From contig JAKMXF010000221.1 in assembly GCA_024704765.1 (NCBI GenBank), forward strand, positions 248,001 through 312,000: a DNA stretch of 64,000 nt, in the 5' to 3' direction. Source of the stretch: Oopsacas minuta (taxonomy: Eukaryota; Porifera; Hexactinellida; Lyssacinosida; Leucopsacidae). Numbering within the stretch: the stretch's first letter is position 1; each line of letters begins with the position of its first letter. Shown one piece after another: positions 11,994 to 22,855 of the stretch. The position numbers were made by a program, and so were the translations under genes. The notes beneath the pieces were generated by a model. The model had not been told where the DNA came from. It ran no database searches and saw only the letters and a program-made list of their open reading frames with translations.

Positions 11994-14900
11994 ATGGCTT
12001 GTAATTCAGTAGAAGATTCAGATCCAAACTCTCTACCTCACATTCTCACACTATTAACTCCATATGCTTACTATATTTCCAGCACTAAGGAGAGGAGACT
12101 GCGGATCAGTAATTTGACTGTTAAAATCTCTAACAAATCTCTCACTATTCCTCAAATTAAAGATATAATACAAATATTGTTCTATACACATATAATATAC
12201 GAGGATCGTGCTTCTCGCGTGTTAGTGCAACAAACCTTCAATCTAATCCTCTCTTCATACCAGGAGATAGCAGAATTCTTTCTTTTACAACTAGAAACTG
12301 CTTGTGATGAATCTCTATTGACATACAACTTAAAAACCAAGACTTTGTCTGGTTCATGTCTTACATTACTCAAATGGAGTTGTTTGCTACTTAGAAATGT
12401 CTCAGAGCGAATCAATGATTTTATTCCAGCAGTATTCTCATTACAGAGCGGATTGTTAATTTCTATTTTGATTTGCCATACCGAAATAGTGTTCAAATCT
12501 GCTCTGCAACTAATGGAAACGTTATGGTCATCTTTCCCAGTTATTTTGAAACTTTACGCTAAATGCATTCTTGATTTAAAAGAGTCAACTCCTCACCATC
12601 TCTTGTTTATTTCTTTGTTCTCTAGATACTGTCAAGAGAAAAAGCAAGATATTATCGTCAGTCAATTAAAACCAATTTCAATTGAATTCTACAACTACGA
12701 AATGATAAATAGGAATTTTCCCCACCCTTCAGTAAGTGACAGATGTCAACACATATTCTCTCCTCTGACAATTGAAGAGTTTGACGTATTAGTTCGTGCA
12801 GACATTCAAAAGGCTCTGCTTAGGAATCCTGAACAGTCAGTATTCCCAATAGAAGCTATGTTACGCGCAGTTCAGTTCGATATGAGCAGATTTTCATTTG
12901 AGATTATTAAAACATCTAGCAAACATTTCCTATCCCAAAATGAGGAATTACGTCAGTCATTAATTAACATGTACAGGAGTCTTATATCAAAGACACAAGA
13001 TTTCGGACAGCTGGAGGTTATCCTACATCTTCTAATGACTCTTCTAACAGGGAATGAGTTCAAGGGGGCGAATTGGAAACAACGCTGTCAGCTGATAAGT
13101 ACTCTAGAATTATTCACATTAGCACCAATTGAACCAGAATTTCTTCCAGACAAGTTACATGGATTAATAACTCATCTCATTTCTCTATCTTTCCAAGAAG
13201 TGAATGAAAATTGTAAAATACAAGCAATGCGTGTTCTCTCTAATGTTATTCTTAAGACTAAACGAATGCCATCAAATGTCAGTGATCTAACCCAGAAATT
13301 CATAGCTCTTAAAGCAACTGTGCCCCGTCTGTTGTTCTTTAATATTGTAGACAGTTCTATAGAATTTGACACGATGTATGCCTCTAGCTTGCTCTCATTT
13401 ATTCTACCGTTAGTAGATAAATCTCTATCAACACCTTTCAATATACTTGTATTGAGTGATTCTATACCCCTTTGCTCTATTCTACTTAAGTTATCAAATT
13501 TGAATATATTTCAAGAGGACAAACTTTGTAGTGTTAAGAATTTGATCCTCTCTGATCCTCTCCCCTTCTTGCAAGATAAATTCTACAAAAACGTTCCTGA
13601 AGATACTTTGATTTCTATTGTGTCTCTCTATGTTGTTATCCTCAATGATTTCTTTAACCTTTTAACTCCACAAGCATTGCACTACTGGTCTACTCTAATT
13701 ATTAAAATCTCAACTCATTCAGCACTCAGGGTGAGACAGAGAGTAACTCCCGTTATTAAATCTCTGGAAACTTCTAAACACAGAATTGATATATTTCAAG
13801 CTCTCCATCAAGCGTTATTCGATTATATTTTCAAATATCAGTACCGAAATGATACCAATTGCTGGATGATAAATCCTGATTATTTACTCCTACTCATAAA
13901 ACTTATCATTAAACCGTTTTCTCTGAATAGTGCTAGTGAATCTACAAAATCGATATTTCTAGCTTTTCATCATCCTTGTTTTATTGAGTATGGTCTGTTG
14001 TGGGTGAAGTTATTGTATAAAGCTGGAAAATTTGATTGCGAATCTTACCTTGAATCAGAATTAAATTCACTATGGGATAAGATATGTGAATTAGGAATCC
14101 ATCCAACTGGAGATATTCTAACAAAAACTCTGTTAAACACAGTCACTGAGCCTTTCCTCTCTCTTGTGCTTGATAAACTTAATGGTATATTAGTTAATAA
14201 AGATTTGTTAAATATGACTGAGAGAGATCTCAATATTTATCAGTCTCCAGCTGATGAGTTATTCGATAAATCTGTTTTACCGAAGCAGTCTATTCAGGCG
14301 AATGTAAAGAGGGAATCCAAAATGTATAGCTTTGAAGACCAAAAATGGGGAAATGAGATGGCCAAGAAGAAAGCTGACGAGTCAGTAATGAGAGTGATTA
14401 AGATTGCATCTCTGTGCGGATCAGAATCTGGTTTCACTACAAAACAGACTGAATCGATACAAAAACAAATTCAAGTAGAACAATCGATACGTTCGATCTT
14501 CACTGAAATTGAGGCCGATATCAAATTCGCCGTTAACATCTTAACAATAATAATCAATTCTCATCCTCAATCTATGACATGCTACATGTCTAAACTAATC
14601 TCGTGTTTAATTCCTCTCTTCCCTAATCCATTGGTTTCAAAATACACGATAGATTTATACTTCCTTATAAGGAATGTAGTATTTCAGAACCAGCCGGCTA
14701 TAGCTTATCTACTCTCAATCAATACGATGAGACTTATGAATCCATATCACCTCCTCCCCCAAGAATGGTACTTCCTGAAAATCAGATATTGCATAAATTT
14801 GGTTCTAGAAAAGCTCTCACAACTTAATTTATTCAATGTGAACGAAGATTTTCTTATTCATCCTTCAAGCATTGCTTATATTCTTCCTTTTGTGGAATGT

Positions 14901-17900
14901 CTCTTTTACAGATATCCTGATGTGACAGAAAATCTAGCAATGGAATTTCTACACATGTTGATGGGAGTTAATACCAGAACTGCAGTACACGTTAACATCA
15001 CAGAGCTACAGTATCTGCCTATATCTTCTCTTTTCAAACTTGTAACTCAATTGAATAAGCTAGGCAGCAAACTATGTCCTGATCATATACGTCAATTCGG
15101 TTTATCTCTTCTCGTTAGTTATTGTGAGACTATGAGTTTGACTACTCATCCTCTTTCAGATGACATATATGATACTCTTTATGAAGGATTGTTCTCTCCC
15201 AAGGAGTCAACCCGTCTGGCTGCCACTTCTTCCCTACTCGTTCTGACATCTGTCATTGATGTGACAAGAAAATCTGGACTTGTATGGAGAATATTAGTTC
15301 TCTCTCACGATTCAGATGCAGTTATCAGTGAGAAAGCTGTAACCACTTTAAAGAATCTAGAAGGAATTTCTACCTTCAAGTTTATAGATGAAATACCTGC
15401 TGATATATACAGGGTACCCTATGAACTACAGGTGTCAATGGCACAGGCTGTGATTCAAGTCCTAGAATCTACTGATTACTGTTCTATATGCGAGTTAGTT
15501 CACAAACTCTTGGATATGTATCTTGAACATTGTAGAGCTTTTGAAGTAAAGAATAAAGATGGGAAATTACAGGAAACTAGTGAAGTGAGTGAAGATACGA
15601 GATTAGCAATTGCAAGGTGTTTGACAAGCTGTAGTAAATTCCTATCTGGCGGTATCGTTGTTACGATGTGTACGATGAACTTTTCAACTGGCCTCACTGA
15701 TCCCAGTCTTAAGGTTAAGGAAGAGATGCGTACGATGGGGATCTCTCTCCTCCCACAGCTTGATACAGGACAGATCCCACAAATACTTTCTCTCCTTGAA
15801 GACCACCTCAAATCCTATCCTGAGACCAAAGAATACGACAATACTAACTCCTCATTAGTTATACTATACGCTACTCTAGCTAAATCTCTTGATCGTGATG
15901 ATCCCAAGATTATATCCATAATAACTCTACTGCTAACTTCCTTACGCACACCCAGTCAGACAATACAGGAGGCTATTGCTAATTGTCTCCCTCCTTTGAT
16001 GTCAGCAGTTAAAGGGCAAAGGGAAGAGATGATAAAAGATCTCCTCAAGACCTTACTGGATAACAGTAATTACGGTGTTAGGAGAGGTGCGGCTTACGGT
16101 TTAGCTGGTATAGTGAAGGGACTGGGTATAGTCTCACTTAAGCAGTACAATATTATCACTACACTAACTGAAGCTGTACAAGATATGAAGAATGCGAGAC
16201 ATAGGGAAAGTTCTCTTTTCGCTTTTGAGACATTTTCACTTATGTTAGGCAGACTATTTGAACCTTACGTCATCCATCTTTTGGACTACCTACTGCTAGC
16301 TTTCGGAGATAACAACCAATATGTACGACAGGCCGCACTGAGTGCTGCTCGTACTATAATGATGAAACTGAGTGGACATGGAGTAAAACAGGTTCTGCCA
16401 AAGCTCATAGAAGCTGTTGATGATGATTCTTGGCGTACCAAAGTAGGAAGCATTGAACTGCTCGGTTCAATGGCTTACTGCGTGCCTAAGCAATTATCTC
16501 AATGTCTACCTGTTGTTGTTCCTAAATTAATGGATGTGTTAGCTGATTCACACAGCAAGGTACAACTAGCTGGACAGGAAGCATTGAAACACATTGGTTC
16601 TGTTATCAAGAACCCTGAGATACAGAAAATAGTACCAATCCTCACTCTTGGACTTGTTTCACCTGACAAGCACTCTACTACATGTCTAGATACGCTAATT
16701 AACACTTCATTCGTGCATGTTATAGACCCGCCCTCATTAGCTATCATAATGCCCATCATTACAAAAGCATTCCAACAACGCTCAACTGAAACCAAGAAAA
16801 TGGCTGCTCAGATAATGAGTAGTATGTACTCCCTCACTGACACAAAGGACCTCAAGCCATATATGGACGCTGTCATTCCTGGTCTCAAAGAGACCTTGAG
16901 TGATCCTGTCCCTCAAGTGCGCCATTTAGCAGCTATTGCTATTGGCTCCATAATTAATGCACTTGATGCTGAAGGGCAACCTCTAGTCAAATGGCTACAG
17001 GATAAAACTATATCAGATTCTACTACTGTAGATCGTTCAGGAGCAGCTGAGGGATTAGCTGAGGTGTACAAGTATAGAGGCGTTCCTGCCCTGGAGGAGA
17101 CCTTACCTGCTATGGTGACAGAGATCATGAACATGTCAAACCCTCCCTACATACGTGATGGCTACTTAACATGTTTTGTATTCTTACCAAAGAGATTCGG
17201 TGAACTATTTACACCTTACTTGGGACTACTACTGCCTTGTATTCTCCAGGGATTAGCTGATGAGTGCGAGTATATAAGAGACAGTTCTATGAAGGTAGCT
17301 GAAGAGATCGTTAATTTATTCGCTAACGAAGCGCTGATACTTTTCCTGTCAGAGTTCGAGCAGGGCATGGAGGATGAGAATTGGAGAATCCGCTACTCCT
17401 CCTTACAGCTGTTAGGAGACCTCCTGTACCGTTTGGCAGGTGTGACAGGTAAAATGAGTACTGAGACAGGAGATGATGATGAAGGTCTGGGTAACCAGAG
17501 AATACAGGTTGCACTCACACAATCTCTTGGTATAGAAAAGAGAGATAGGATATTAGCTAGCATATACATATGTAGAGCAGATGTAGCCTTGTTAGTGCGA
17601 CAAGCTGCAGTACATGTATGGAAAGTATTGATTTCAAATTCAGCTCGTACTCTACGTGAAATACTGAGTGAACTGCTGAATATTCTCTTGTCTAGACTAG
17701 CATCAGCTGATGAGGATAAGAGAATATCAGGAGCAAGAACATTAGGAGATTTAGTTAGGAAGTTAGGAGAGAGAATTATTGTAGAGGTACTGCCTATTCT
17801 CCACAATAGATTAGGATCTGATGATCCTTTGGAGAGACAAGGTGTTTGTGTAGGACTCTCTGAGCTTCTGAGGTCTACATCTAGGGACCAGATGCTCACA

Positions 17901-19880
17901 CACGTAGACCCGATTATCTCTACTGTTAATTCTGCATTGTGTGACCCTGACAAGATGGTGAGAGGAGCTGGCGCTATAGCTTTCAATAGTTTGCATGCTT
18001 TATTAGGTCCTAGAGTTCTAGACTTGATTATGCAGTCTCTGTTCAGGCTGATTGAGAATCCAGATAAAAAGGACTTGGCTTATGATGGACTCAAACAGCT
18101 GTTAGCTGTTCGCAGTCAAGTTGTTCTGCCTTATATTATCCCGCGGTTGGTAGAACCTCCTATTAATTTTGCAGGAATAATTACACTTGTTGGAGCAGCC
18201 GGTGAAGCCTTGAACCCTTACTTGTCTAAACTAATTACAACTTTATCTGATACTTGTCTGAACAGTGAAAATAAAGAAAATGAAGAATTAGCTCTTGAGG
18301 GCTTAAAACATATCCTCTCGTGTGACGTAGGAGATGAAGGTACCTCTACTATACTTCTAAGCTTAAATAGTATGATTAAGAGTCAATTCCCTGAGACAAG
18401 GAAATTATCAGCTGTGCTACTGTTACACTTAATTGGGAGTAGTAATTATCAAGATATCATTGAGTTCTACGGAGATCTATTCAAAGGTATTTTCAGTCTA
18501 CTTGATGACCCAGAAGAGAAAGTATGGGATATTGCTTGGGATTGTTTGAGAGAGATTCTACTGCCTATTGATCCTAAAAATGAACAGCAAGCCCTTGACT
18601 TATCTCTTCGAGTATTCAGTGACTATGAATTGGATGTTTGTATAGCAACAAAGTCGTTAGAATCTCGTGGAAGAGAACTAGCTTCCTTCTCCAAAAGAGG
18701 TATTACTCCTCTCTTTAACGTAATGCGTCCTATCTTACAAAAAGGTTCTGTTGAGAAGAAGAAAGAAGCTGCTGAGTGTATTAAGCAGATAATTAAACTG
18801 ACAAATGCTGAAGCTATTAGTCATCAAGATATTCTCAATAGTGTAGGTGCTCTCATGAGAATACTAAGTCAACGGTTTGACGCTAGTACAATGCTATCCT
18901 CTCTAGAAGCTATTAATCTTATATTTCTTAAAGTTGACAAAGCAGCTAAGCAATTCTTTGCTCCCGTCCAGACAACATCTTTAAAACTTATTTCAGAATC
19001 TAATCTCCCTCTCAGAGAAGAAGCTATCCAATGTTTGTGCTTTTTAGCTCCTAGGAATCCCAGACCAGATTCTATCTTCAAACAGCTGATCGATGGATTC
19101 AACAGAGTGGAAGATCCCAAGATAAAGGAGAGTTTCCTGAAATGTATCAGCAGACTATGTATTTCTTGTACTTCACCGCTTCAGGCAGTTACCATCAACA
19201 ACTTGTTGAAATTCTTACTAACTATTTTCAAGAATGAAGAGGAAGTATTGAGGATACGAGCATCAGACTCTCTTGGTTCTATCATTCAACTTTTGCCGGA
19301 AACAGAATCAATGGAAATTATTCAAAGAGAATTCTTCACGCCTCTTCAAGGCCAAATTGAGTGGTATGAGATGCATGGTATCTGTCTAGCGTTAGGAGCT
19401 TGTGCTAAACACTCATTTGCTTTTCTAAAGAAAATAGGCTTCGTAAAAGAAGTTGTTGATTGTTTAGTTCAGATAACAGCAAGTGATGACCCAAGAATTA
19501 TATCCGTAACTTGTATTGAGCTAGCTGGTGTTATGGTAGAGAATAATCAACTCTTTACGAATGCTCAAAATCTATTTTTGAAACTCCTGCAACCTTCTAA
19601 CTCTACAGAAATCAAACGAATGAGTGCTGATGCTCTGGAAATATTAGGCAGGGGAGATGTTAAGATTTCATTGGAGTATTTGGCTAAGATAATCCCATTA
19701 CTTACAGAGGGAGCTAACTCTAAATATTTGCCATTGAAATCAAGTTCAGAAGAAGCTTTATCATCTCTGTTGCGTCTGAGAGAAAATGACCAGATATTCA
19801 TCGCTTTACAACAACGTATAGATCCTGCTCACCTCAAAGACTTTAATCAGATTTATAGAAAGATACAGAAACATTCTTAA
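11994..19880 (+). CDS. GCN1: GCN1, activator of the GCN2 eIF2-alpha kinase
   Basis: A single 7,887 bp exon encodes 2,628 residues, close to human GCN1 (about 2,670). GCN1 binds stalled or collided ribosomes and activates the kinase GCN2 in the integrated stress response. The protein is built of HEAT repeats throughout. The eEF3-like central region (roughly residues 1,340-1,680) is well conserved, with 'YGVRRGAAYGLAGIVKGLG', 'ALSAARTIM', 'DDDSWRTKVGSIELLGSMA' and 'DRSGAAEGLAEVY'. Downstream blocks 'GARTLGDLVRKLGERI' and 'RQGVCVGLSELL' correspond to the GCN2-binding part (about residues 1,900-2,000). The N-terminal third is more diverged, as usual. The absence of any intron over nearly 8 kb is striking for an animal. 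The ATG at 11994 is the first in frame. Confidence 0.95.
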   Translation: MACNSVEDSDPNSLPHILTLLTPYAYYISSTKERRLRISNLTVKISNKSLTIPQIKDIIQILFYTHIIYEDRASRVLVQQTFNLILSSYQEIAEFFLLQLETACDESLLTYNLKTKTLSGSCLTLLKWSCLLLRNVSERINDFIPAVFSLQSGLLISILICHTEIVFKSALQLMETLWSSFPVILKLYAKCILDLKESTPHHLLFISLFSRYCQEKKQDIIVSQLKPISIEFYNYEMINRNFPHPSVSDRCQHIFSPLTIEEFDVLVRADIQKALLRNPEQSVFPIEAMLRAVQFDMSRFSFEIIKTSSKHFLSQNEELRQSLINMYRSLISKTQDFGQLEVILHLLMTLLTGNEFKGANWKQRCQLISTLELFTLAPIEPEFLPDKLHGLITHLISLSFQEVNENCKIQAMRVLSNVILKTKRMPSNVSDLTQKFIALKATVPRLLFFNIVDSSIEFDTMYASSLLSFILPLVDKSLSTPFNILVLSDSIPLCSILLKLSNLNIFQEDKLCSVKNLILSDPLPFLQDKFYKNVPEDTLISIVSLYVVILNDFFNLLTPQALHYWSTLIIKISTHSALRVRQRVTPVIKSLETSKHRIDIFQALHQALFDYIFKYQYRNDTNCWMINPDYLLLLIKLIIKPFSLNSASESTKSIFLAFHHPCFIEYGLLWVKLLYKAGKFDCESYLESELNSLWDKICELGIHPTGDILTKTLLNTVTEPFLSLVLDKLNGILVNKDLLNMTERDLNIYQSPADELFDKSVLPKQSIQANVKRESKMYSFEDQKWGNEMAKKKADESVMRVIKIASLCGSESGFTTKQTESIQKQIQVEQSIRSIFTEIEADIKFAVNILTIIINSHPQSMTCYMSKLISCLIPLFPNPLVSKYTIDLYFLIRNVVFQNQPAIAYLLSINTMRLMNPYHLLPQEWYFLKIRYCINLVLEKLSQLNLFNVNEDFLIHPSSIAYILPFVECLFYRYPDVTENLAMEFLHMLMGVNTRTAVHVNITELQYLPISSLFKLVTQLNKLGSKLCPDHIRQFGLSLLVSYCETMSLTTHPLSDDIYDTLYEGLFSPKESTRLAATSSLLVLTSVIDVTRKSGLVWRILVLSHDSDAVISEKAVTTLKNLEGISTFKFIDEIPADIYRVPYELQVSMAQAVIQVLESTDYCSICELVHKLLDMYLEHCRAFEVKNKDGKLQETSEVSEDTRLAIARCLTSCSKFLSGGIVVTMCTMNFSTGLTDPSLKVKEEMRTMGISLLPQLDTGQIPQILSLLEDHLKSYPETKEYDNTNSSLVILYATLAKSLDRDDPKIISIITLLLTSLRTPSQTIQEAIANCLPPLMSAVKGQREEMIKDLLKTLLDNSNYGVRRGAAYGLAGIVKGLGIVSLKQYNIITTLTEAVQDMKNARHRESSLFAFETFSLMLGRLFEPYVIHLLDYLLLAFGDNNQYVRQAALSAARTIMMKLSGHGVKQVLPKLIEAVDDDSWRTKVGSIELLGSMAYCVPKQLSQCLPVVVPKLMDVLADSHSKVQLAGQEALKHIGSVIKNPEIQKIVPILTLGLVSPDKHSTTCLDTLINTSFVHVIDPPSLAIIMPIITKAFQQRSTETKKMAAQIMSSMYSLTDTKDLKPYMDAVIPGLKETLSDPVPQVRHLAAIAIGSIINALDAEGQPLVKWLQDKTISDSTTVDRSGAAEGLAEVYKYRGVPALEETLPAMVTEIMNMSNPPYIRDGYLTCFVFLPKRFGELFTPYLGLLLPCILQGLADECEYIRDSSMKVAEEIVNLFANEALILFLSEFEQGMEDENWRIRYSSLQLLGDLLYRLAGVTGKMSTETGDDDEGLGNQRIQVALTQSLGIEKRDRILASIYICRADVALLVRQAAVHVWKVLISNSARTLREILSELLNILLSRLASADEDKRISGARTLGDLVRKLGERIIVEVLPILHNRLGSDDPLERQGVCVGLSELLRSTSRDQMLTHVDPIISTVNSALCDPDKMVRGAGAIAFNSLHALLGPRVLDLIMQSLFRLIENPDKKDLAYDGLKQLLAVRSQVVLPYIIPRLVEPPINFAGIITLVGAAGEALNPYLSKLITTLSDTCLNSENKENEELALEGLKHILSCDVGDEGTSTILLSLNSMIKSQFPETRKLSAVLLLHLIGSSNYQDIIEFYGDLFKGIFSLLDDPEEKVWDIAWDCLREILLPIDPKNEQQALDLSLRVFSDYELDVCIATKSLESRGRELASFSKRGITPLFNVMRPILQKGSVEKKKEAAECIKQIIKLTNAEAISHQDILNSVGALMRILSQRFDASTMLSSLEAINLIFLKVDKAAKQFFAPVQTTSLKLISESNLPLREEAIQCLCFLAPRNPRPDSIFKQLIDGFNRVEDPKIKESFLKCISRLCISCTSPLQAVTINNLLKFLLTIFKNEEEVLRIRASDSLGSIIQLLPETESMEIIQREFFTPLQGQIEWYEMHGICLALGACAKHSFAFLKKIGFVKEVVDCLVQITASDDPRIISVTCIELAGVMVENNQLFTNAQNLFLKLLQPSNSTEIKRMSADALEILGRGDVKISLEYLAKIIPLLTEGANSKYLPLKSSSEEALSSLLRLRENDQIFIALQQRIDPAHLKDFNQIYRKIQKHS

Positions 19881-20146
19881 CTTCTACAATTACAAAGGTA
19901 TTTTAGCTATTATGCACAAGTTCTTTATTATTAGTTTTACGTGATTTAATATCTGTTTGTATAGTCTATGTTTTGAACCGATTTATTAGATTTCTAGTGT
20001 GTGATTTCTTTTTTTCTAGAAATTAGTTAATCTTTCCAATACATTCATCATTGACTTTTGATAATTTAAGCCCCTACGTGCAATCAACTGACTATGACCG
20101 TAATGTTATTATAACAAATCATATTACATAATTAGCTTACTATATC

Positions 20147-20398
20147 ATGAGTTCTAACACTCTCGCAGAGACTAGAATAAAGGATGTTGGACAATGGTGC
20201 GGCAAGCATATCGCATCTCCAAGTAAAATAGTCAATACTGTGAAACGTGGATACAACAGCTATTTACGCTTGTATGTGCTGCCAAGATATGCTGGACCTA
20301 ACTTTTGGTTTCACACAATGTTGCTATTAGTCGTTACTGGCTATATGATTGATTACAGCCACTTGAAGAAGCATGACATGCAACGCAAATATCACTAG
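20147..20398 (+). CDS. ATP5MF: Mitochondrial ATP synthase membrane subunit f
   Basis: An 83-residue protein of the F1Fo ATP synthase membrane sector in the mitochondrial inner membrane. It has a basic, amphipathic N-terminal half with 'VKRGYNSYLRLYV', one transmembrane helix (about residues 54-70), and the typical ending 'YSHLKKHDMQRKYH', which matches the 'KHLKHERLRKYH' ending of mammalian subunit f. The N-terminal part aligns only loosely. Single exon between GCN1 and CHMP5, all on the plus strand. Confidence 0.82.
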   Translation: MSSNTLAETRIKDVGQWCGKHIASPSKIVNTVKRGYNSYLRLYVLPRYAGPNFWFHTMLLLVVTGYMIDYSHLKKHDMQRKYH

Positions 20399-20657
20399 TA
20401 TATTAGTTGGAAACCGTTATTATCATATAGCTTATAACTTGTATCTTTCAGTATAGTCTCGTGATGTGTATTCAAATGCGTAATGAATGTACTGTGATAA
20501 TAAGTCCTAATTAAGTACGAAAATATTACCTTGTAAATGTTCTAATTATAGCGATTATTCGTCAAAATAATATTAATTTCAGTTTAAGAAGTTAGTATAT
20601 AAGGTATCCAATTCTTGATAACTATATTATAGAGCCTAATATTATCTAAGCAGAGAA

Positions 20658-21335
20658 ATGAATCGACTGTTTGGTTCCTCTTCAATCCAGGGAGGTGGTT
20701 CCTCTAAAGGAAAGCCCAAACCTAATCTCACAGACGCGATCTCTAGTGTAGACGGACGTGGAGAGAGTATCGAGAAGAAGATAGCTAAACTCGACCAAGA
20801 ATTAGCTAGATACAAGGACCAGATGTCTAAGATGAAGAATGGGTCTTCTAAGAACATGGTGAAACAACGAGCTCTCAAGGTCCTCAAACAGAAGAAGCTG
20901 TATGAGAACCAGTTAGAAGGACTACGTTCTCAAAGCTTCAATATGGAACAATCAAACTTTGCCATTCAGACCATGAAGGATACCAAGACTACTGTTGACG
21001 CAATGAAAGCAGGAGTAAAAGAGATGAAGAAGGAGTACAAGAAGATAAACATTTCTAAGATAGAAGATGTACAGGATGATATGGAGGATATGTTGGAGCT
21101 TGCTAATGAAGTGCAAGATACTCTGGGACGTTCCTATGGACTGGGAGATGATATTGATGAAGCGGATCTGGAAGCAGAGCTTGATGCTTTGGGGGATGAA
21201 TTTGCCCTTGACGATGACAGTTCTTATTTGGATGCTGCAGCTGCACCAGACCCTCCTTCAGGGGTGCCAGAGAGTAGCAGGGTGAGAGATGGGGTAGCAG
21301 TAGATGAGTTTGGTCTCCCTCAGATTCCTAATTAA
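20658..21335 (+). CDS. CHMP5: Charged multivesicular body protein 5 (ESCRT-III, VPS60)
   Basis: A 225-residue ESCRT-III family protein that acts late in multivesicular body formation by recruiting LIP5/VTA1 to VPS4. It opens with MNRLFG, a CHMP5 hallmark. The basic core helices ('[17 protein letters not shown]', '[19 protein letters not shown]') are followed by the acidic C-terminal half ('[14 protein letters not shown]', 'DSSYLD') and the diagnostic ending '[13 protein letters not shown]'. Compared with human CHMP5 (219) there is a small Gly/Ser-rich insert near residues 7-17. Single exon; AATAAA lies 23 bp after the stop. Confidence 0.95.
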   Translation: MNRLFGSSSIQGGGSSKGKPKPNLTDAISSVDGRGESIEKKIAKLDQELARYKDQMSKMKNGSSKNMVKQRALKVLKQKKLYENQLEGLRSQSFNMEQSNFAIQTMKDTKTTVDAMKAGVKEMKKEYKKINISKIEDVQDDMEDMLELANEVQDTLGRSYGLGDDIDEADLEAELDALGDEFALDDDSSYLDAAAAPDPPSGVPESSRVRDGVAVDEFGLPQIPN

Positions 21336-21357
21336 TCAGTGTTCTATTCTGAAGATG

Positions 21358-21363
21358 AATAAA
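21358..21363 (+). terminator. Polyadenylation signal AATAAA of CHMP5
   Basis: Canonical hexamer 23 bp downstream of the CHMP5 stop. Confidence 0.5.
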
Positions 21364-21508
21364 TGTCTTATTTAGTATTATAACGGATTTTGAGCCTGAC
21401 TCTTTTCCTTTACAGATACATATTGTAATATTTGCTGCAATAAACTATTTACATTAATAATATCTATAATTCTTATCCTAATACATTATACAAATATTTT
21501 GTCAAAGC

Positions 21509-22660
21509 ATGTCGTTCCGCGAAATGAGACAATTCCGCGAGATGATGACAACACTAGGTTATCCACACTTGGTCTCTATGAAGAGTTTCCGACAGCCAAA
21601 CTTCTCACTAGTTGCTGAAATGTTAAAGTGGCTCGTGTTAAGATACGAGCCATCTGCAATTCTACCATTTGATATAGACACAGAGCAAGATAGGTTGATA
21701 TTCATAAAATCCGTGGTCCAGTATCTAGCAGAACGTGCTAACATAAAACTGAATCCTCGTAGACTCTACAGTGCAGACGGATATGCTGTAAAGGAACTAC
21801 TCAAAATAGCATCTCTACTCTACAAAGCTCTAAGAATTAAATTTGATAAGGATGAGGTAGAGAGTGAAATCTTGCAGGATTTTAGTCTCAAGCTGTCAGA
21901 TCTGAAGACTTGTAGACAGCTGGCTAATGATATAACAAGTAAAGGAGCTGTGCTCTATGATTTATTGGGACAAGAAATGGAGTTGAGAGATCACAGGAAG
22001 AAAGCACTAGCTAATGCATTTGATATGAGTGATATTGAGCAGTCAGTTCATGAAGCTATTCGTGCTTCTGAAGAAGAGATTTCAGAAATGTTATCCAGAC
22101 TTGAGAATGCAGCAAGTGATAATTCTAACCTCCAAGGAAAGATTGAGAAGAAACAGGGAGAGTTGGATAGGAGTGAAAAGCGACTAAAGAGTCTACAGAG
22201 TGTCCGTCCTGCCTACATGGACGAGTTTGAGCGTCTTGAGTCTGATATGAAACAACAGTACGATATGTATGTCGAGAAGTTCCGCAATATGACATACCTG
22301 GAGCAGCAATGGGAAGAGTGGAACAGAGGAGAACAAGATAAGTTAGAAGAGAGTCAGAACTCTCTACGACAAATGCAGCAACAAATTAGATTAGAAGAAC
22401 AACGTAGAATACAAGATATACATACAGATGATGTTTTGAATGATAACTCAGGAGGAGAGAATCTGAGTGATGAAGATGAAGAGGTTGGAGCAATGGGGAT
22501 AGAGATAGGAGAGGAGAGGCGGTATCTAGGGGCCATGAACCCTCAGGGATTAGACAGTGATGAGTCATTGACCTCATCCTATGATGGAGAAGAGGATAGA
22601 GATATTGGAAATGGTTCTAGACTAAGTGATGCAGGTGGAAGCTCTGATGATGATTTCTGA
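21509..22660 (+). CDS. CLUAP1: CLUAP1 / IFT38, intraflagellar transport B subunit
   Basis: A 383-residue single-exon gene for the IFT-B complex subunit IFT38 (qilin), needed to build cilia. The N-terminal calponin-homology-like domain (about 1-150) starts 'MSFREMRQFREMMTTLGYP' and has the conserved 'SFRQPNFSLVAEMLKWL' and 'LNPRRLYSADGYAVKELLKI'. A coiled coil covers about 170-305. The tail is acidic and serine-rich, as in human CLUAP1 (413 residues). In a window with two ciliary dynein genes, this is a third motile-cilium component. It converges on TMEM242 with about 195 bp between. Confidence 0.93.
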   Translation: MSFREMRQFREMMTTLGYPHLVSMKSFRQPNFSLVAEMLKWLVLRYEPSAILPFDIDTEQDRLIFIKSVVQYLAERANIKLNPRRLYSADGYAVKELLKIASLLYKALRIKFDKDEVESEILQDFSLKLSDLKTCRQLANDITSKGAVLYDLLGQEMELRDHRKKALANAFDMSDIEQSVHEAIRASEEEISEMLSRLENAASDNSNLQGKIEKKQGELDRSEKRLKSLQSVRPAYMDEFERLESDMKQQYDMYVEKFRNMTYLEQQWEEWNRGEQDKLEESQNSLRQMQQQIRLEEQRRIQDIHTDDVLNDNSGGENLSDEDEEVGAMGIEIGEERRYLGAMNPQGLDSDESLTSSYDGEEDRDIGNGSRLSDAGGSSDDDF

Positions 22661-22855
22661 CAAATGTATACGAATCTAATATTATTACTAATACGTACTC
22701 TGGGATTTAGCTATTGTAACGAGCCATGTAATCACTTAACACATTGTTTAATAGTCTCTGGGATAAGTTATAACTATTCCCCTGTAACGAAATAGTATAA
22801 ATAGAAAGATTTTTAATATGAAATGCCTGCTTACATCAATATGTAGTCAATTGTT

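Noticed and set aside
17393-17986. 197-codon open frame on the minus strand inside GCN1
   Set aside because: It lies wholly antisense to conserved GCN1 HEAT repeats, has no recognisable domain and is low-complexity Ser/Leu-rich; a shadow of the sense codons.
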